64,000 bases of DNA from Gemmatimonas sp. (GCF_027531815.1 NZ_JAPZSK010000004.1:124001-188000), one strand, 5' to 3'. Shown: positions 43,023 to 51,686, counted from the stretch's first letter. The notes: generated by a model not told the origin, from the letters alone. Numbers and translations: made by a program.

Positions 43023-45108
43023 TCGGCATCTCCCAGGTGGCAACGCTGCTCAGCGTGATCTGCGCGGGGAGCTCGGCGAGCGAGACGACCGGGAGGCTGG
43101 GCAGCACGGGTTCAATCAGGCGTCGCACCCCCACGCGCAGTGACGGCGGCGTGATGAGCGGCAGCGGACGGCCATCCACCGCGTAGGTGGTGGCGAGGTG
43201 GTTCAGGTCCCGCAGCATTCCTGCGAGGGATTCGGGGGTGAGCATCGGCGTGGTCGCCTGCGCCGTGCGCGGCGAGAAGAGCCCCAGCAGGGCGCTTTCG
43301 AGACGCGCCCCGATGGTGATGCCCCGGATGGTGCCCGTGGGGTCGGCAAAGAGCCGGGCGATCACGTTGGTGAGCGCCTTGCGGACCACTTCCGTCAGCA
43401 CCTCGGGATCCTTCGTCGCCTCCGCGCCGTCGCCGATCGCCTCGAGAATCGTGACGAGGTCGCGAATGGGGACACGCTCGCGCAGCAGGCGCTGGAGCAC
43501 GCGGTGCAGCACGCTCAGGGACACCTTTCCGGGAATGATCTCTTCCACCAGCGCTGGGTGCGACTTCTTGAGCGTCTCCACCATCTCCTGCACCTCCTGG
43601 CGACCCAGGAGCTCGGCGGCGCTCCCCTTCAGTGTCTCGAGCAGGTGGGTGGCGACCACGGTCGTGGGTTCCACGACCACGTAGCCCAGCGCTTCCGCCT
43701 CGGCACGGCGCGAGGCCGCGACCCAGCGTGCCGGCATGCCGAAGCTCGGGTCGATGGTGTCCATCCCGTCGATCTCCGCCACCACCGCACCGGTGTTGAG
43801 GGCCATCATGAAGCGCGGCAGCACTTCCGCGCGGGCAACCTCACTGCCGCGCAGCTTGATCACGTATTCGTTGGCGGGCAGGCGGATGTCGTCGCGGATG
43901 CGGATGGGCGGCACGAGGATGCCCAGTTCGAGCGCCGCCTGCTTGCGCAGCAGCGAGATGCGTTCGAGCAGATCGCCGCCCTGCCCCTCGTCCACGAGCG
44001 GGATGAGGGCATACCCCACCTCGAGTTCGATCGGGTCGATCTGCAGCAGGTCCTGCATCGGATCGGGTGTGGCTGAGACCTCGGGGGCGTCACTCACCGT
44101 GGGCGACAGCATCAGCGCCTCGGCGGTGCGCTGCGCCTCGGCCTGCGTCGACAGCTTTGCCAGCACGGCGGTCCCCGCGGCCATGGCGAGGAAGGGAAAC
44201 ATCGGGAGCGCGGGAATGAGCGAGAAGGCGCCGAGCACGCCCGCCACCATCCACATGGCGCGCGGATGGCCGCCAAGCTGCCGACTGAGCACGGTGCCGA
44301 TCCGGTCGGTGCTCGTCGCCGCCGTGACCATGATGCCGGCCGCGGTGGAGATGATGAGCGCCGGGACCTGGGAGACGAGCCCGTCACCCACCGTGAGGAT
44401 GGTGTACGTGCTCGCCGCCTTGCCCACATCCATGCCGCGCTGGATGACGCCAATGAAGATGCCGCCGACGATGTTCACGATCACGACGAGAATGCCGAGA
44501 ATCGCGTCGCCCTTCACGTACTTCGAGGCACCGTCCATCGCGCCGTAGAAGTCGGCGGTGCGGGAAATCTCGTCGCGGCGGGTGCGGGCCTCCTTCTCGT
44601 CGATCAGGCCGGCGGAGAGGTCGGCGTCAATCGCCATCTGCTTGCCGGGCATGGCATCGAGGGTGAAGCGCGCCGCCACTTCGGCGATGCGGCCGGCACC
44701 CTTGGTGATGACGATGAAGTTGATGCCGATGAGGATGAGGAAGATGACGATCCCAACGGCGTAGTTGCCGCCGATGACGAACTGGCCGAAGGCCTCGATC
44801 ACCTTGCCCGCATGCGCCTGGGTGAGAATGAGGCGGGTGGACGAGACGTTGAGGCCGATGCGGAACAGCGTGAGCAGCAGGAGCAGTGCGGGGAAGCTGC
44901 TGAAGTCGAGCGGGTTCGTGGTGTAGAGGGCGACCAGCAGCACGACCAGCGACGAGCCGATGCTCGCGGCGAGGAAGAGGTCGAGCAGCACCGGCGGTAG
45001 CGGGACGATGATGAGCGCGAGAATCATCACCACCACGAGGGCGACGGCGATCTCGGCGATGCGCATCTTCGGCGCGCCGGGGTTGAGGGGCAGGGCAGCA
45101 GAGGTCAT
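43015..45108 (-). CDS. flhA: Flagellar export gate protein FlhA
   Basis: 697-aa export-gate component with ~8 N-terminal helices (IAVALVVVMILALIIVPLPPVLLD), the FHIPEP motif region LNVSSTRLILTQAHAGKVIEAFGQFVIGGN, GDAILGILVVIVNIVGGIFIGVIQRGM, and a ~340-residue cytoplasmic C-terminus ending ITLSSVATWEMPNG. The ATG at 45106-45108 has GAGGAG upstream; the longer frame is rejected. Confidence 0.97.
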   Translation of the reverse strand: MTSAALPLNPGAPKMRIAEIAVALVVVMILALIIVPLPPVLLDLFLAASIGSSLVVLLVALYTTNPLDFSSFPALLLLLTLFRIGLNVSSTRLILTQAHAGKVIEAFGQFVIGGNYAVGIVIFLILIGINFIVITKGAGRIAEVAARFTLDAMPGKQMAIDADLSAGLIDEKEARTRRDEISRTADFYGAMDGASKYVKGDAILGILVVIVNIVGGIFIGVIQRGMDVGKAASTYTILTVGDGLVSQVPALIISTAAGIMVTAATSTDRIGTVLSRQLGGHPRAMWMVAGVLGAFSLIPALPMFPFLAMAAGTAVLAKLSTQAEAQRTAEALMLSPTVSDAPEVSATPDPMQDLLQIDPIELEVGYALIPLVDEGQGGDLLERISLLRKQAALELGILVPPIRIRDDIRLPANEYVIKLRGSEVARAEVLPRFMMALNTGAVVAEIDGMDTIDPSFGMPARWVAASRRAEAEALGYVVVEPTTVVATHLLETLKGSAAELLGRQEVQEMVETLKKSHPALVEEIIPGKVSLSVLHRVLQRLLRERVPIRDLVTILEAIGDGAEATKDPEVLTEVVRKALTNVIARLFADPTGTIRGITIGARLESALLGLFSPRTAQATTPMLTPESLAGMLRDLNHLATTYAVDGRPLPLITPPSLRVGVRRLIEPVLPSLPVVSLAELPAQITLSSVATWEMPNG

Positions 45109-45118
45109 GCAGGTCTCC

Positions 45119-46216
45119 TCAGGCGGCGGCCGTACCGCGCCAGCCGGCGCCATGGCGCTGCTTCTCACGCATTACGAAGGCCAGCACCTCCGCGATGGCC
45201 AGATACATCTCCACCGGAATCATGGTGCCGACCTTCGCGATCTTGATGAGGGCCCGGGCGAGCGGCTTGTTTTCGATCACGGGCACGCCATGCTGAAAGG
45301 CCAGCTCCTTGATCCGCTGCGCGATCTTGCGTTCGCCCAGCGCGACGATGTACGGTGCCGGCGCCACCGCGGGGTCGTACTTGATGGCAATCGCGATGTG
45401 CGTAGGGTTCACCAGCACCACGTCGGCGGTCTTCACGCTCGCGAACATCGTGCGCCGCACGCGCTCGCGCGCGACCTGGCGGCGACGCCCCTTCATTTCG
45501 GCGTTGCCTTCCTGCGACTTCATTTCCTCCTTGACTTCCTGCTTCGTCATCTTGAGGTCCTCGTTCGTCTTCCAGCGCTGGAAGCCGTAATCGGCGAGCG
45601 CAAGAACGAGGAACATGAAGCCGGCATTGCGGAGCAACGCGAAGCTGTAGGCGTTCACGAGCTCCATGAGCGCCATCGGGGACGGGGACACGGCGAGGGC
45701 CAGGACGTCGGGCCACGCGTCCTGCAGCGTGGCGTACACGGCATAGCTCACGATGACCATCTTGAGCATCCCCTTCGCCAGCTCCACCCATCCCTGCAGG
45801 CCGAGCATGCGCTTGACGCCGCTGATCGGGTTGAGACGCTCGAACTTGGGCTCGAGGGTCTTCGTGGTGAGGAGGCCACCGGTCTGCAGGGCCTGCACGG
45901 CGATGGCGATCACGGCGAGTGAGGCCATGGCCGACACGATGCTCACGATGACGCGGAAGCTGAGCGCCTGGAGGTAGGTGATGAGGCCGACCCCCTCGTG
46001 TGCGCCGTCCCCCGCTGTGGCGAGCGTCCCGCCGACGGTCTCCACGAGAAAGCGCCACAGCGGTGGTCCCGCAAAGGAAAAGACCACGAGGGAGCCAAGG
46101 AGGAAGGCGGCCGTGACGAACTCGGGGCTCTTGGCGATTTGCCCCTTCTCCCGCGCGTCATCGAGGCGTTTGCCAGTGGGTTCTTCGGTCTTTTCGCCGG
46201 ACTCGTTCTCTGCCAT
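45119..46216 (-). CDS. flhB: Flagellar export apparatus protein FlhB
   Basis: 365-aa substrate-specificity switch. N-terminus ESGEKTEEPTGKRLDDAREKGQIAKSPE is canonical. Four helices follow, and the autocleavage motif is NPTH at residues 270-273 in VVLVNPTHIAIAIKYDP. C-terminal ERKIAQRIKELAFQHGVPVIENKPLARAL is conserved. FliK normally triggers its switch. Confidence 0.97.
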   Translation of the reverse strand: MAENESGEKTEEPTGKRLDDAREKGQIAKSPEFVTAAFLLGSLVVFSFAGPPLWRFLVETVGGTLATAGDGAHEGVGLITYLQALSFRVIVSIVSAMASLAVIAIAVQALQTGGLLTTKTLEPKFERLNPISGVKRMLGLQGWVELAKGMLKMVIVSYAVYATLQDAWPDVLALAVSPSPMALMELVNAYSFALLRNAGFMFLVLALADYGFQRWKTNEDLKMTKQEVKEEMKSQEGNAEMKGRRRQVARERVRRTMFASVKTADVVLVNPTHIAIAIKYDPAVAPAPYIVALGERKIAQRIKELAFQHGVPVIENKPLARALIKIAKVGTMIPVEMYLAIAEVLAFVMREKQRHGAGWRGTAAA

Positions 46217-46222
46217 CGGTCG

Positions 46223-47047
46223 TTATCGCGACGCCCCCGTCGCCGGCGCCGGGGCCACCAGGGCCGCCCGCGCAAAGGAGTCGAGGGTCTGATGGTACGG
46301 CGTGGTCCAGCCGCTGAGCGCTTGCACCACGAGACCGATGGAGCCCGCGAAGGTGAGTAGGCCGACGCCGATCTGCAGCGGGAAGGCAAGACTCATGACC
46401 TGCAGCTGCGGTGCCGCGCGCCCGAGCACGGCCAGCGCGATGTTGGTCAGCAGGATGGCGGCGATGATGGGCGCGGCGAACTGCAGGCCACTGGCGAAGA
46501 TCTGCGCGCCCGCCTTCACGAGCGGCAGGAGGCCGCGATCGAGGGCGAGCGGTCCGCCGAGCGGCATCACGTGGAAGCTCTTCGCCACGGCCTCGATCAT
46601 CAGCAGGTGTCCGCCGGCGAGCAGCAGCAGCGTGACGGCGAGCAGCTGCATGAAGCTCGCGAACAGCGCGCCCTGGGTATTGCTGAGCGGGTCGAAGATC
46701 GCCGCGCCGGAGAGACCGATGGTGTTGGTGGCGAGTTCCCCTGCAAACTCGACTCCGGCGACCACGAGGGCGGCCGCGAACCCGAGCGCGAACCCCACGA
46801 CCGTCTCCGCGAGAAACGTGGCAGGGGTGATCGCGAGCCCCGTGGGATCGGCAGATTCAAGTGCCGCGGGCAGCAGGAGCACGGCGAACATCACGATGAG
46901 TGCCGCGCGCAGTCGCATGGGCACGGACTTGGCCGACCAGGCGGGTGCCACCAGCAACAGCCCACCCACGCGTAGCGCCGTCAGCACCGTGGCGGTCGCG
47001 ACGCCGGGCGCGAAGAGGTCGGGGAGGCCGAAGATCAGCGAGTTCAC
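46223..47047 (-). CDS. fliR: Flagellar export apparatus protein FliR
   Basis: 274 aa from the GTG at 47045-47047 (25 bp after fliQ). Conserved pieces: LFAPGVATATVLTALRVGGLLLVAPAW, VEFAGELATNTIGLSGAAIFDPLSNTQG and the C-terminal LAVLGRAAPQLQVMSLAFPLQIGVGLL. The longer frame to 47263 antisense-reads fliQ. Confidence 0.94.
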   Translation of the reverse strand: MNSLIFGLPDLFAPGVATATVLTALRVGGLLLVAPAWSAKSVPMRLRAALIVMFAVLLLPAALESADPTGLAITPATFLAETVVGFALGFAAALVVAGVEFAGELATNTIGLSGAAIFDPLSNTQGALFASFMQLLAVTLLLLAGGHLLMIEAVAKSFHVMPLGGPLALDRGLLPLVKAGAQIFASGLQFAAPIIAAILLTNIALAVLGRAAPQLQVMSLAFPLQIGVGLLTFAGSIGLVVQALSGWTTPYHQTLDSFARAALVAPAPATGASR

Positions 47048-47072
47048 GGGCCGGTCGACGGGTGGAGACGGC

Positions 47073-47342
47073 TCAGGCGACCATCGCGGGAATCCCGCGG
47101 ATGATCGAGGACGTGAACTTGATGAGGATCTGGAGCAGCCACGGCATGCCGACGATGAAGGCGCCACCCACCAGAATGAGCTTGGGCACGAACGTGAGCG
47201 TCTGTTCCTGGATCTGCGTGACGGATTGCATGATCGAGACGACGAGCCCGACCCCCAGCGCAATGAGCAACAGGGGGGCCGCGATCATGAGGGCGGTCAT
47301 GATGGCGTCGCGGGTGAGATCGATGACGAGTTGATGGGACAC
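47073..47342 (-). CDS. fliQ: Flagellar export apparatus protein FliQ
   Basis: 89 aa from the GTG at 47340-47342. Two helices: IMTALMIAAPLLLIALGVGLVVSIMQSVTQIQEQTLTFVPKLI and AFIVGMPWLLQILIKF, with the conserved Q-x-Q-E-x-T-L-x-F-x-P-K-L motif. First gene of the fliQ-fliR-flhB-flhA-flhF-flhG-fliA operon, headed by a sigma-54 promoter and dyad element. Confidence 0.96.
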   Translation of the reverse strand: MSHQLVIDLTRDAIMTALMIAAPLLLIALGVGLVVSIMQSVTQIQEQTLTFVPKLILVGGAFIVGMPWLLQILIKFTSSIIRGIPAMVA

Positions 47343-47389
47343 AGGCGGTCGGGCTTCAGGAGTCGAGCGAGGCTGCCGAGACCACCTTG

Positions 47390-47405
47390 TGCAGGGATGG
47401 TGCCA
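47390..47405 (-). promoter_or_regulatory. Sigma-54 promoter of fliQ operon
   Basis: Minus strand TGGCAC-N5-CTGCA, canonical -24 with GG and GC in register. The -12 GC is 49 bp from the fliQ GTG. Dyad B centre lies 53 bp upstream of that GC. Confidence 0.88.
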
Positions 47406-47431
47406 GCATGGTGATGAGCCCGCGGGAGTGC

Positions 47432-47458
47432 GTATCAGCTTGTATTGCAATGTGTTAC
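47432..47458. promoter_or_regulatory. Flagellar dyad element B (upstream of fliQ)
   Basis: GTATC-N3-TTGTA-N-TGCAA-N3-GTTAC: inner and outer arms match in 8 of 10 pairs. It shares TTGTNYTRCAA with the elements upstream of flgF and fliL. Centre 47445 lies 40 bp from the -24 edge. Confidence 0.75.
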
Positions 47459-47492
47459 GAGATCGCTGGCGACGCGGATCCAGGCGCGGTGT

Positions 47493-47511
47493 CCCGGCAA
47501 GTCTTGCCGGG
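47493..47511. repeat. Perfect 9-bp inverted repeat
   Basis: CCCGGCAAG-T-CTTGCCGGG between the fliOP stop and dyad B. It may be the terminator of the fliL operon, but no T-run follows on the minus strand. Confidence 0.5.
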
Positions 47512-47636
47512 TCTGATGCATCGCGCCGCGCCTACCAGACGGCGGACGGTAATTGCTGCACGGTGTGCACCCGGCCTCGGGGCCCGTCGGGCACCCCGCC
47601 CGGGCGCAGCCCCGTCCGGGGCGCGGTGGGAGCGGG

Positions 47637-49397
47637 CTACTTGAAGCTCTGTACCAGGCTCGTGATGGTGAGGCTCCATCCGTCGACGAGCACGAAGAGC
47701 AGCAGCTTGAACGGCAGCGAGATCATCGCTGGGGGCAGCATGAACATGCCCATGCTCATGAGTACGCTCGCCACCACGGTGTCGATGATGATGAACGGCA
47801 AGTAGATCGCGAAGCCAATCTGGAAGGCCGTACGCAGTTCGCTCGCCACGAACGCGGACATCAGGACATGCAGCGGCACGTCGTCCACAGTGGCGGGGCG
47901 CGGCAGGCGACTCAGTTCGACAAAGGTCCGGACGTCGCTCTCCCGCGTCTGCTTGAGCATGAAGGTGCGCATCGGCTTCACGCCTGCCGACATCATTTCC
48001 ACCTGGGTCATCTTGCCATCAAGCCAGGGCGTGATGGCCGTGCGATTCATCTCGGCGAGCGTGGGCCCCATGACGAAGCCGGTCAGCAGCAACGCCATGG
48101 CCGCGAGCAGCTGGCCGGGCGGCGCGCTCTGTGTACCCATGGCCTGCTTGAGGAACTGCAGCACGATGAGAATGCGGGTGAAGCCCGTCATCATGAGCAG
48201 CAACGTCGGGAGCAGCGTGAGCAGCCCCATCATGATGACAATGCCAACGGTGCCGTTCAGGCGCAGTCCCCCGTTTTCGGCGTCGCCGCCCAGCTGGACA
48301 TCCATCTGCGGCATCATGCGCATGATGGCCTCATCAGCGGCGATGGGCGCCGGTGACGCGCTCTGGGCCTTGGGTGGCACGTCGGTGGCGCTGTCCAGCA
48401 CCACGCGGTTCATGGGCTGACGGGGCGCGGTGGCCTGCGCCGTCACGGCGGCCCCATTGCCTGGACGTGGAACCGGCGGCGGTTGGGTGGCGGGCCCGAT
48501 GGCGCGGGGGGTCGTGAGGCGCGCGGCCGGGCGCGGCGGCGCGGCCGGCGGCTGGCCGATCGTGATGGGGACGAGCGGCGCGAGGTCGAGCTTTGGTATG
48601 TCGATCACGAGCGGCGCGGTCGCCGGGGTCGCCGTACGGATGGCCGTGGGGGGCGTCGAGGCGGACGCCGGCGGCACCACGGGCGGCTGCACCACGGGCG
48701 GCTGCGTCGCGGGGGTCTGGGCCACGAGCGTCGAGGCGGACGCCATCGTGACGCCGGCGAGCAGGGCCGCCACTCGGGCGGCCCCACCCAGCGACAGGTC
48801 GAACAGAGACCCGAAGTCACGAGCGGCGGACGACCGTCGGACGGGCGACGCGTACGTCAGCGGGGTCCCACGGCTCGTGGTAAGGGGCGCCGTGAGAAAG
48901 CGCGGGATCTCGGCGCGCTCGGTGAGGGACAGGGGCGCGAAGGCCGGGCCCCCCACTGGCGCCGCCGTGTCGGGGCGCGCCACCTCGTGAGCAGGGCCAG
49001 CCTCCGTCTCGAGCTGTTGGCCAAGCAGGCGCCCGAACTGGCCGGCAAAGAAGGCCGGCACGAGCGGGCGGTACGCGGCCGCCGCCTGAGCGCTCGACCG
49101 GTGCGGCACCGGCACGGCGCTACTCGCAATCACCTGCTGCCGATCACGCTCGTCGAGCTCGAAGAGCGTGGTGACCCCGCCTTCTCCCACGGCAAGCGCC
49201 ACGACCTTTTCGCCGACGCGCACGACGGTCAGCCCGGTCTTCGGCCCCAATGGGACCCGCTGGACCACTTCCACGGGAACGCGCGTCTTGGCCGACAGGG
49301 ACCCCATGCCCCAGCGCTTCAGCGCCCACAGGCACACGGCCCCGAGGCCGAGGACGAAGGCGAGGGCGGCGATCACCCCGAGTGACGCGATCAGCAT
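47637..49397 (-). CDS. fliP: Fused FliO-FliP export apparatus protein
   Basis: 586 aa. The N-terminal ~95 residues are FliO-like: one helix (LIASLGVIAALAFVLGLGAVCLWALKRW) and VPVEVVQRVPLGPKTGLTVVRVGEKVVALAVGEGGVTTLFEL. A proline-rich spacer follows with an internal signal-peptide-like stretch (ARVAALLAGVTMASASTLVAQ near residue 220). FliP covers residues ~350-586: IVIMMGLLTLLPTLLLMMTGFTRILIVLQFLKQAMG, GPTLAEMNRTAI, and the C-terminal SMGMFMLPPAMISLPFKLLLFVLVDGW. FliO and FliP are normally separate genes. Confidence 0.92.
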   Translation of the reverse strand: MLIASLGVIAALAFVLGLGAVCLWALKRWGMGSLSAKTRVPVEVVQRVPLGPKTGLTVVRVGEKVVALAVGEGGVTTLFELDERDRQQVIASSAVPVPHRSSAQAAAAYRPLVPAFFAGQFGRLLGQQLETEAGPAHEVARPDTAAPVGGPAFAPLSLTERAEIPRFLTAPLTTSRGTPLTYASPVRRSSAARDFGSLFDLSLGGAARVAALLAGVTMASASTLVAQTPATQPPVVQPPVVPPASASTPPTAIRTATPATAPLVIDIPKLDLAPLVPITIGQPPAAPPRPAARLTTPRAIGPATQPPPVPRPGNGAAVTAQATAPRQPMNRVVLDSATDVPPKAQSASPAPIAADEAIMRMMPQMDVQLGGDAENGGLRLNGTVGIVIMMGLLTLLPTLLLMMTGFTRILIVLQFLKQAMGTQSAPPGQLLAAMALLLTGFVMGPTLAEMNRTAITPWLDGKMTQVEMMSAGVKPMRTFMLKQTRESDVRTFVELSRLPRPATVDDVPLHVLMSAFVASELRTAFQIGFAIYLPFIIIDTVVASVLMSMGMFMLPPAMISLPFKLLLFVLVDGWSLTITSLVQSFK

Positions 49398-49445
49398 GGA
49401 CGGCCGAGATTCAGGTGGGAAGGTGAACGACGACGGTCATGCGCC

Positions 49446-49886
49446 TCAGGCCGCGCTCGCGGGAGCGGCGGTCGCGGCAGCGCTTGGCGTTGCCAGGATG
49501 CGCGTGATGCGCACCCCGAAGTGCTCGCCGAGCACCACGACCTCGCCCTCGGCAAAGCGACGATCGCCCACGAAGATGTCGATCGGTTCGCCGGCGAGGC
49601 GGTCCAGCTGGATGACCGAGCCCCGGCCCAGGCGCAGGATCTCCTGCACCATCATGCTCGTCCGTCCGAGTTCGATGGAGACGGGCAGGGTGAGATCGAG
49701 CAACATGCTGATCGGCACCTCGGTGCCACCCAGCATGGTCTGCTTGAAATCGGCAAATTGGGGCGCGTGCATAGCCGGCGCGACGGTGGCCGCGCCCGCG
49801 TCGGGCATGATAGTCGAGATCGGCTGCCCGGCAGCCTTGGCGGCCTGCGCGCTCGCGACCAGGGCATCAATTTCGGCGGTGTTCAT
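49446..49886 (-). CDS. fliN: Flagellar motor switch protein FliN
   Basis: 146 aa from the ATG at 49884-49886; the long frame to 50249 is antisense-like. The C-terminal SpoA domain: LLDLTLPVSIELGRTSMMVQEILRLGRGSVIQLDRLAGEPIDIFVGDRRFAEGEVVVLGEHFGVRITRI. A short alanine-rich N-terminal extension precedes it. Part of the C-ring with FliM and FliG. Confidence 0.95.
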   Translation of the reverse strand: MNTAEIDALVASAQAAKAAGQPISTIMPDAGAATVAPAMHAPQFADFKQTMLGGTEVPISMLLDLTLPVSIELGRTSMMVQEILRLGRGSVIQLDRLAGEPIDIFVGDRRFAEGEVVVLGEHFGVRITRILATPSAAATAAPASAA

Positions 49887-49897
49887 CGGCAGAGGGG

Positions 49898-50905
49898 TCA
49901 GGAATTCGACGGGGGAGAGGGGAGCGCGTCCAGGATGCGCACCGCGAGATTGCCGTTCACGCGTCCGGCGTGCCCGATGAAGCGGTCCTGCGTACCGGCG
50001 CGTACAATCACGCGCGCGTCCTTCGGGATACCCGTGGGGATGATGCTCCCCTCGATGATCTGCGACAGGTCGCGCATGCTGAGCCGGAAGTCGGGCAGGC
50101 GCGCCGTGAGCGGCACCTTGGTCGCGCGCAGCGCGGCTTCGCTGCGCTGGCGTGTCTGCTCGCGTTCCCGATCGTTGGTGGAGAGCAGGGCCAGACGCTG
50201 CTGACCGCTCGACGTGAAGAACTTGTCGAGGACGGTCAGGGGAAGGCACAGCAGCAGCAGGCTGCTGACGTTGCCGGTGCTGAACTCGAGGTTGGCCACG
50301 AGCACCGGATCCTCGCGGTTGATCACCTGCAGGATTTCCGGCGAGGACTCGAACCCCGTGATGCTGAGGTCCAACGGCACGTGGTCCTGCCAGATCTCCT
50401 CCAGCAGCGCGGTGATCTTGTCAGCCACGCTGCGCACGGCCATGCGCTCGATGGGGGTGAGCACCCGCGTCAGCGACGCGCCGGCTCCCTCTCCACCGAA
50501 AAAGCGGTCGACCAGGAACGTGCTGAACTCGGGGCCGATATCGAGGACGCCTTTCTGGCCCGTGCCGGTGATGTCGAAGATGTACGAGGTGCAGGGCATC
50601 GGCAGTGAGAGCGTGAACTCGGCGAAGGAGAACTGCTCCACACTCTGCAGCCGCACCTCGATCTGGCCGCGCATGCGCGAGATGAGCCACATCTCGAGCC
50701 CCTTCACGAGGCGCTCGTACATGGCCTCCAGAGTGCGCAGACGTTCCTTCGACACGCGGTGCGGACGACGAAAGTCGTACACCTGCACATCGAATGGCGA
50801 CGGTGCGAGCGCCGCGACCGGCGCGTCCAGCGCACCGTCTGTTCGGGGCGCGTTCCCGCCGAGCAGGCGATCGATGTCGTTCTGGGAGAGGGCTTCCGTG
50901 CTCAT
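49898..50905 (-). CDS. fliM: Flagellar motor switch protein FliM
   Basis: 335 aa. N-terminal LSQNDIDRLLGG (residues 6-17) is the CheY-binding motif, so a chemotaxis system is expected elsewhere. Then the CheC-like middle domain (YDFRRPHRVSKERLRTLEAMYE, ALSNADTFALVDLLFGG-type FLVDRFFGGEGAGASLTRVLTPIE) and a SpoA C-terminus (PLTARLPDFRLSMRDLSQIIEGSIIP). Confidence 0.96.
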   Translation of the reverse strand: MSTEALSQNDIDRLLGGNAPRTDGALDAPVAALAPSPFDVQVYDFRRPHRVSKERLRTLEAMYERLVKGLEMWLISRMRGQIEVRLQSVEQFSFAEFTLSLPMPCTSYIFDITGTGQKGVLDIGPEFSTFLVDRFFGGEGAGASLTRVLTPIERMAVRSVADKITALLEEIWQDHVPLDLSITGFESSPEILQVINREDPVLVANLEFSTGNVSSLLLLCLPLTVLDKFFTSSGQQRLALLSTNDREREQTRQRSEAALRATKVPLTARLPDFRLSMRDLSQIIEGSIIPTGIPKDARVIVRAGTQDRFIGHAGRVNGNLAVRILDALPSPPSNS

Positions 50906-50931
50906 TGCGGTCGAATCGACATGAAGGGCGC

Positions 50932-51495
50932 TTACTGGACGACGAACTGCGGGAAGTAGAGGCTCTTCACGGCCTTCTTGCCGAACTTCGCGTTGATGAC
51001 GGTCAGCAGCTCGGCCTTGAACTGTTCGCGGCTTGCGATCTCCGTCAGCTCCTCCACCGTCTTCACCCCCAACGCGGTGAGGATGAGGTCGCGCAGCTCC
51101 GCATCACGGGCCGCGAACTCCTCGCTCGCCTTGCTGCTGCCGGCTTCGATAGCCACCGAGAACAGCAGGTAACGGCCGCCGCCGCTGGCGGCGGGATTGA
51201 GCACGAGGTTCTCGAGCAGCAGCAGCGCAGGGACTTCTCCCTCCGCCGGTGCCTCGCCGCCCTCGGATGTCGCAGCGGCCTCGTCGGCGGTGCTATCCGC
51301 ATGCTCGCCATCGGCGTGTGCCACGACGGGAGCGCTCTTGCCCATCTTCTTGGCAACGATCGGGCCGACAAAGGCGGCGCCGGTGCCACCCCCCACCAGC
51401 AACCCCACGGCCACCATGCCGATGAGGACAGGGAGCTTGGGCTTAGCCGGGGCAGCGGCGGCGGCGTCGGGTGCCGGAGTCTGTTGATTAGCCAT
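50932..51495 (-). CDS. fliL: Flagellar basal body-associated protein FliL
   Basis: 187 aa. One transmembrane helix (LPVLIGMVAVGLLVGGGTGAAFVGPIVA) after a short cytoplasmic tail, then an acidic spacer. The FliL periplasmic domain is LLLLENLVLNPAASGGGRYLLFSVAIE and ends VKSLYFPQFVVQ. It stabilises stators near the motor. First gene of fliL-fliM-fliN-fliOP, with a sigma-54 promoter upstream. Confidence 0.94.
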   Translation of the reverse strand: MANQQTPAPDAAAAAPAKPKLPVLIGMVAVGLLVGGGTGAAFVGPIVAKKMGKSAPVVAHADGEHADSTADEAAATSEGGEAPAEGEVPALLLLENLVLNPAASGGGRYLLFSVAIEAGSSKASEEFAARDAELRDLILTALGVKTVEELTEIASREQFKAELLTVINAKFGKKAVKSLYFPQFVVQ

Positions 51496-51536
51496 GGAAC
51501 GGTGCGGGCGGAGGTGAAGACGTCACGCCCAGGGAA

Positions 51537-51552
51537 AGCAGGGGTCGTGCCA
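51537..51552 (-). promoter_or_regulatory. Sigma-54 promoter of fliL operon
   Basis: Minus strand TGGCAC-N5-CTGCT, GG and GC in canonical register. The -12 GC is 43 bp from the fliL ATG; predicted start ~30 nt upstream of the codon. Confidence 0.9.
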
Positions 51553-51579
51553 CGCGTGTGTATCTCCGCCGGTGGCATC

Positions 51580-51606
51580 GTAAAATGTTGTCCTGCAATA
51601 TCTTGC
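51580..51606. promoter_or_regulatory. Flagellar dyad element C (upstream of fliL)
   Basis: GTAAA-N3-TTGTC-N-TGCAA-N3-CTTGC, partly symmetric (6 of 10 pairs), same layout and spacing as elements A and B. Centre 51593 lies 41 bp from the -24 edge and 54 bp from the -12 GC. Confidence 0.72.
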
Positions 51607-51658
51607 GTTATTTTCGCGAGGGCCGGCCATCGGCTGGTTTCAGCGGAATGCACCCGGC

Positions 51659-51686
51659 AAAAACCGCACGGCCTCGTCGAGGCGGC
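51659..51686 (-). terminator. Candidate terminator of the flgB-flgE operon
   Basis: Minus strand GCCTC-GAC-GAGGC hairpin flanked by CCGC/GCGG and followed by TTTTT, about 180 bp after the flgE stop. Confidence 0.6.

Larger units (their letters stand above)
47343..47636. other. Intergenic region upstream of fliQ
   Basis: 294-bp gap. It holds the sigma-54 promoter (47390-47405), dyad element B (47432-47458) and a CCCGGCAAG-T-CTTGCCGGG perfect inverted repeat (47493-47511). Nothing else recognisable; upstream part is GC-rich with no ORF. Confidence 0.9.

Noticed and set aside
47493-47511. CCCGGCAAG-T-CTTGCCGGG considered as a fourth flagellar dyad site
   Set aside because: It has GCAAG/CTTGC arms but lacks the inner TTGTA/TACAA blocks and the correct spacing to a sigma-54 promoter, so only a plain inverted repeat is reported.
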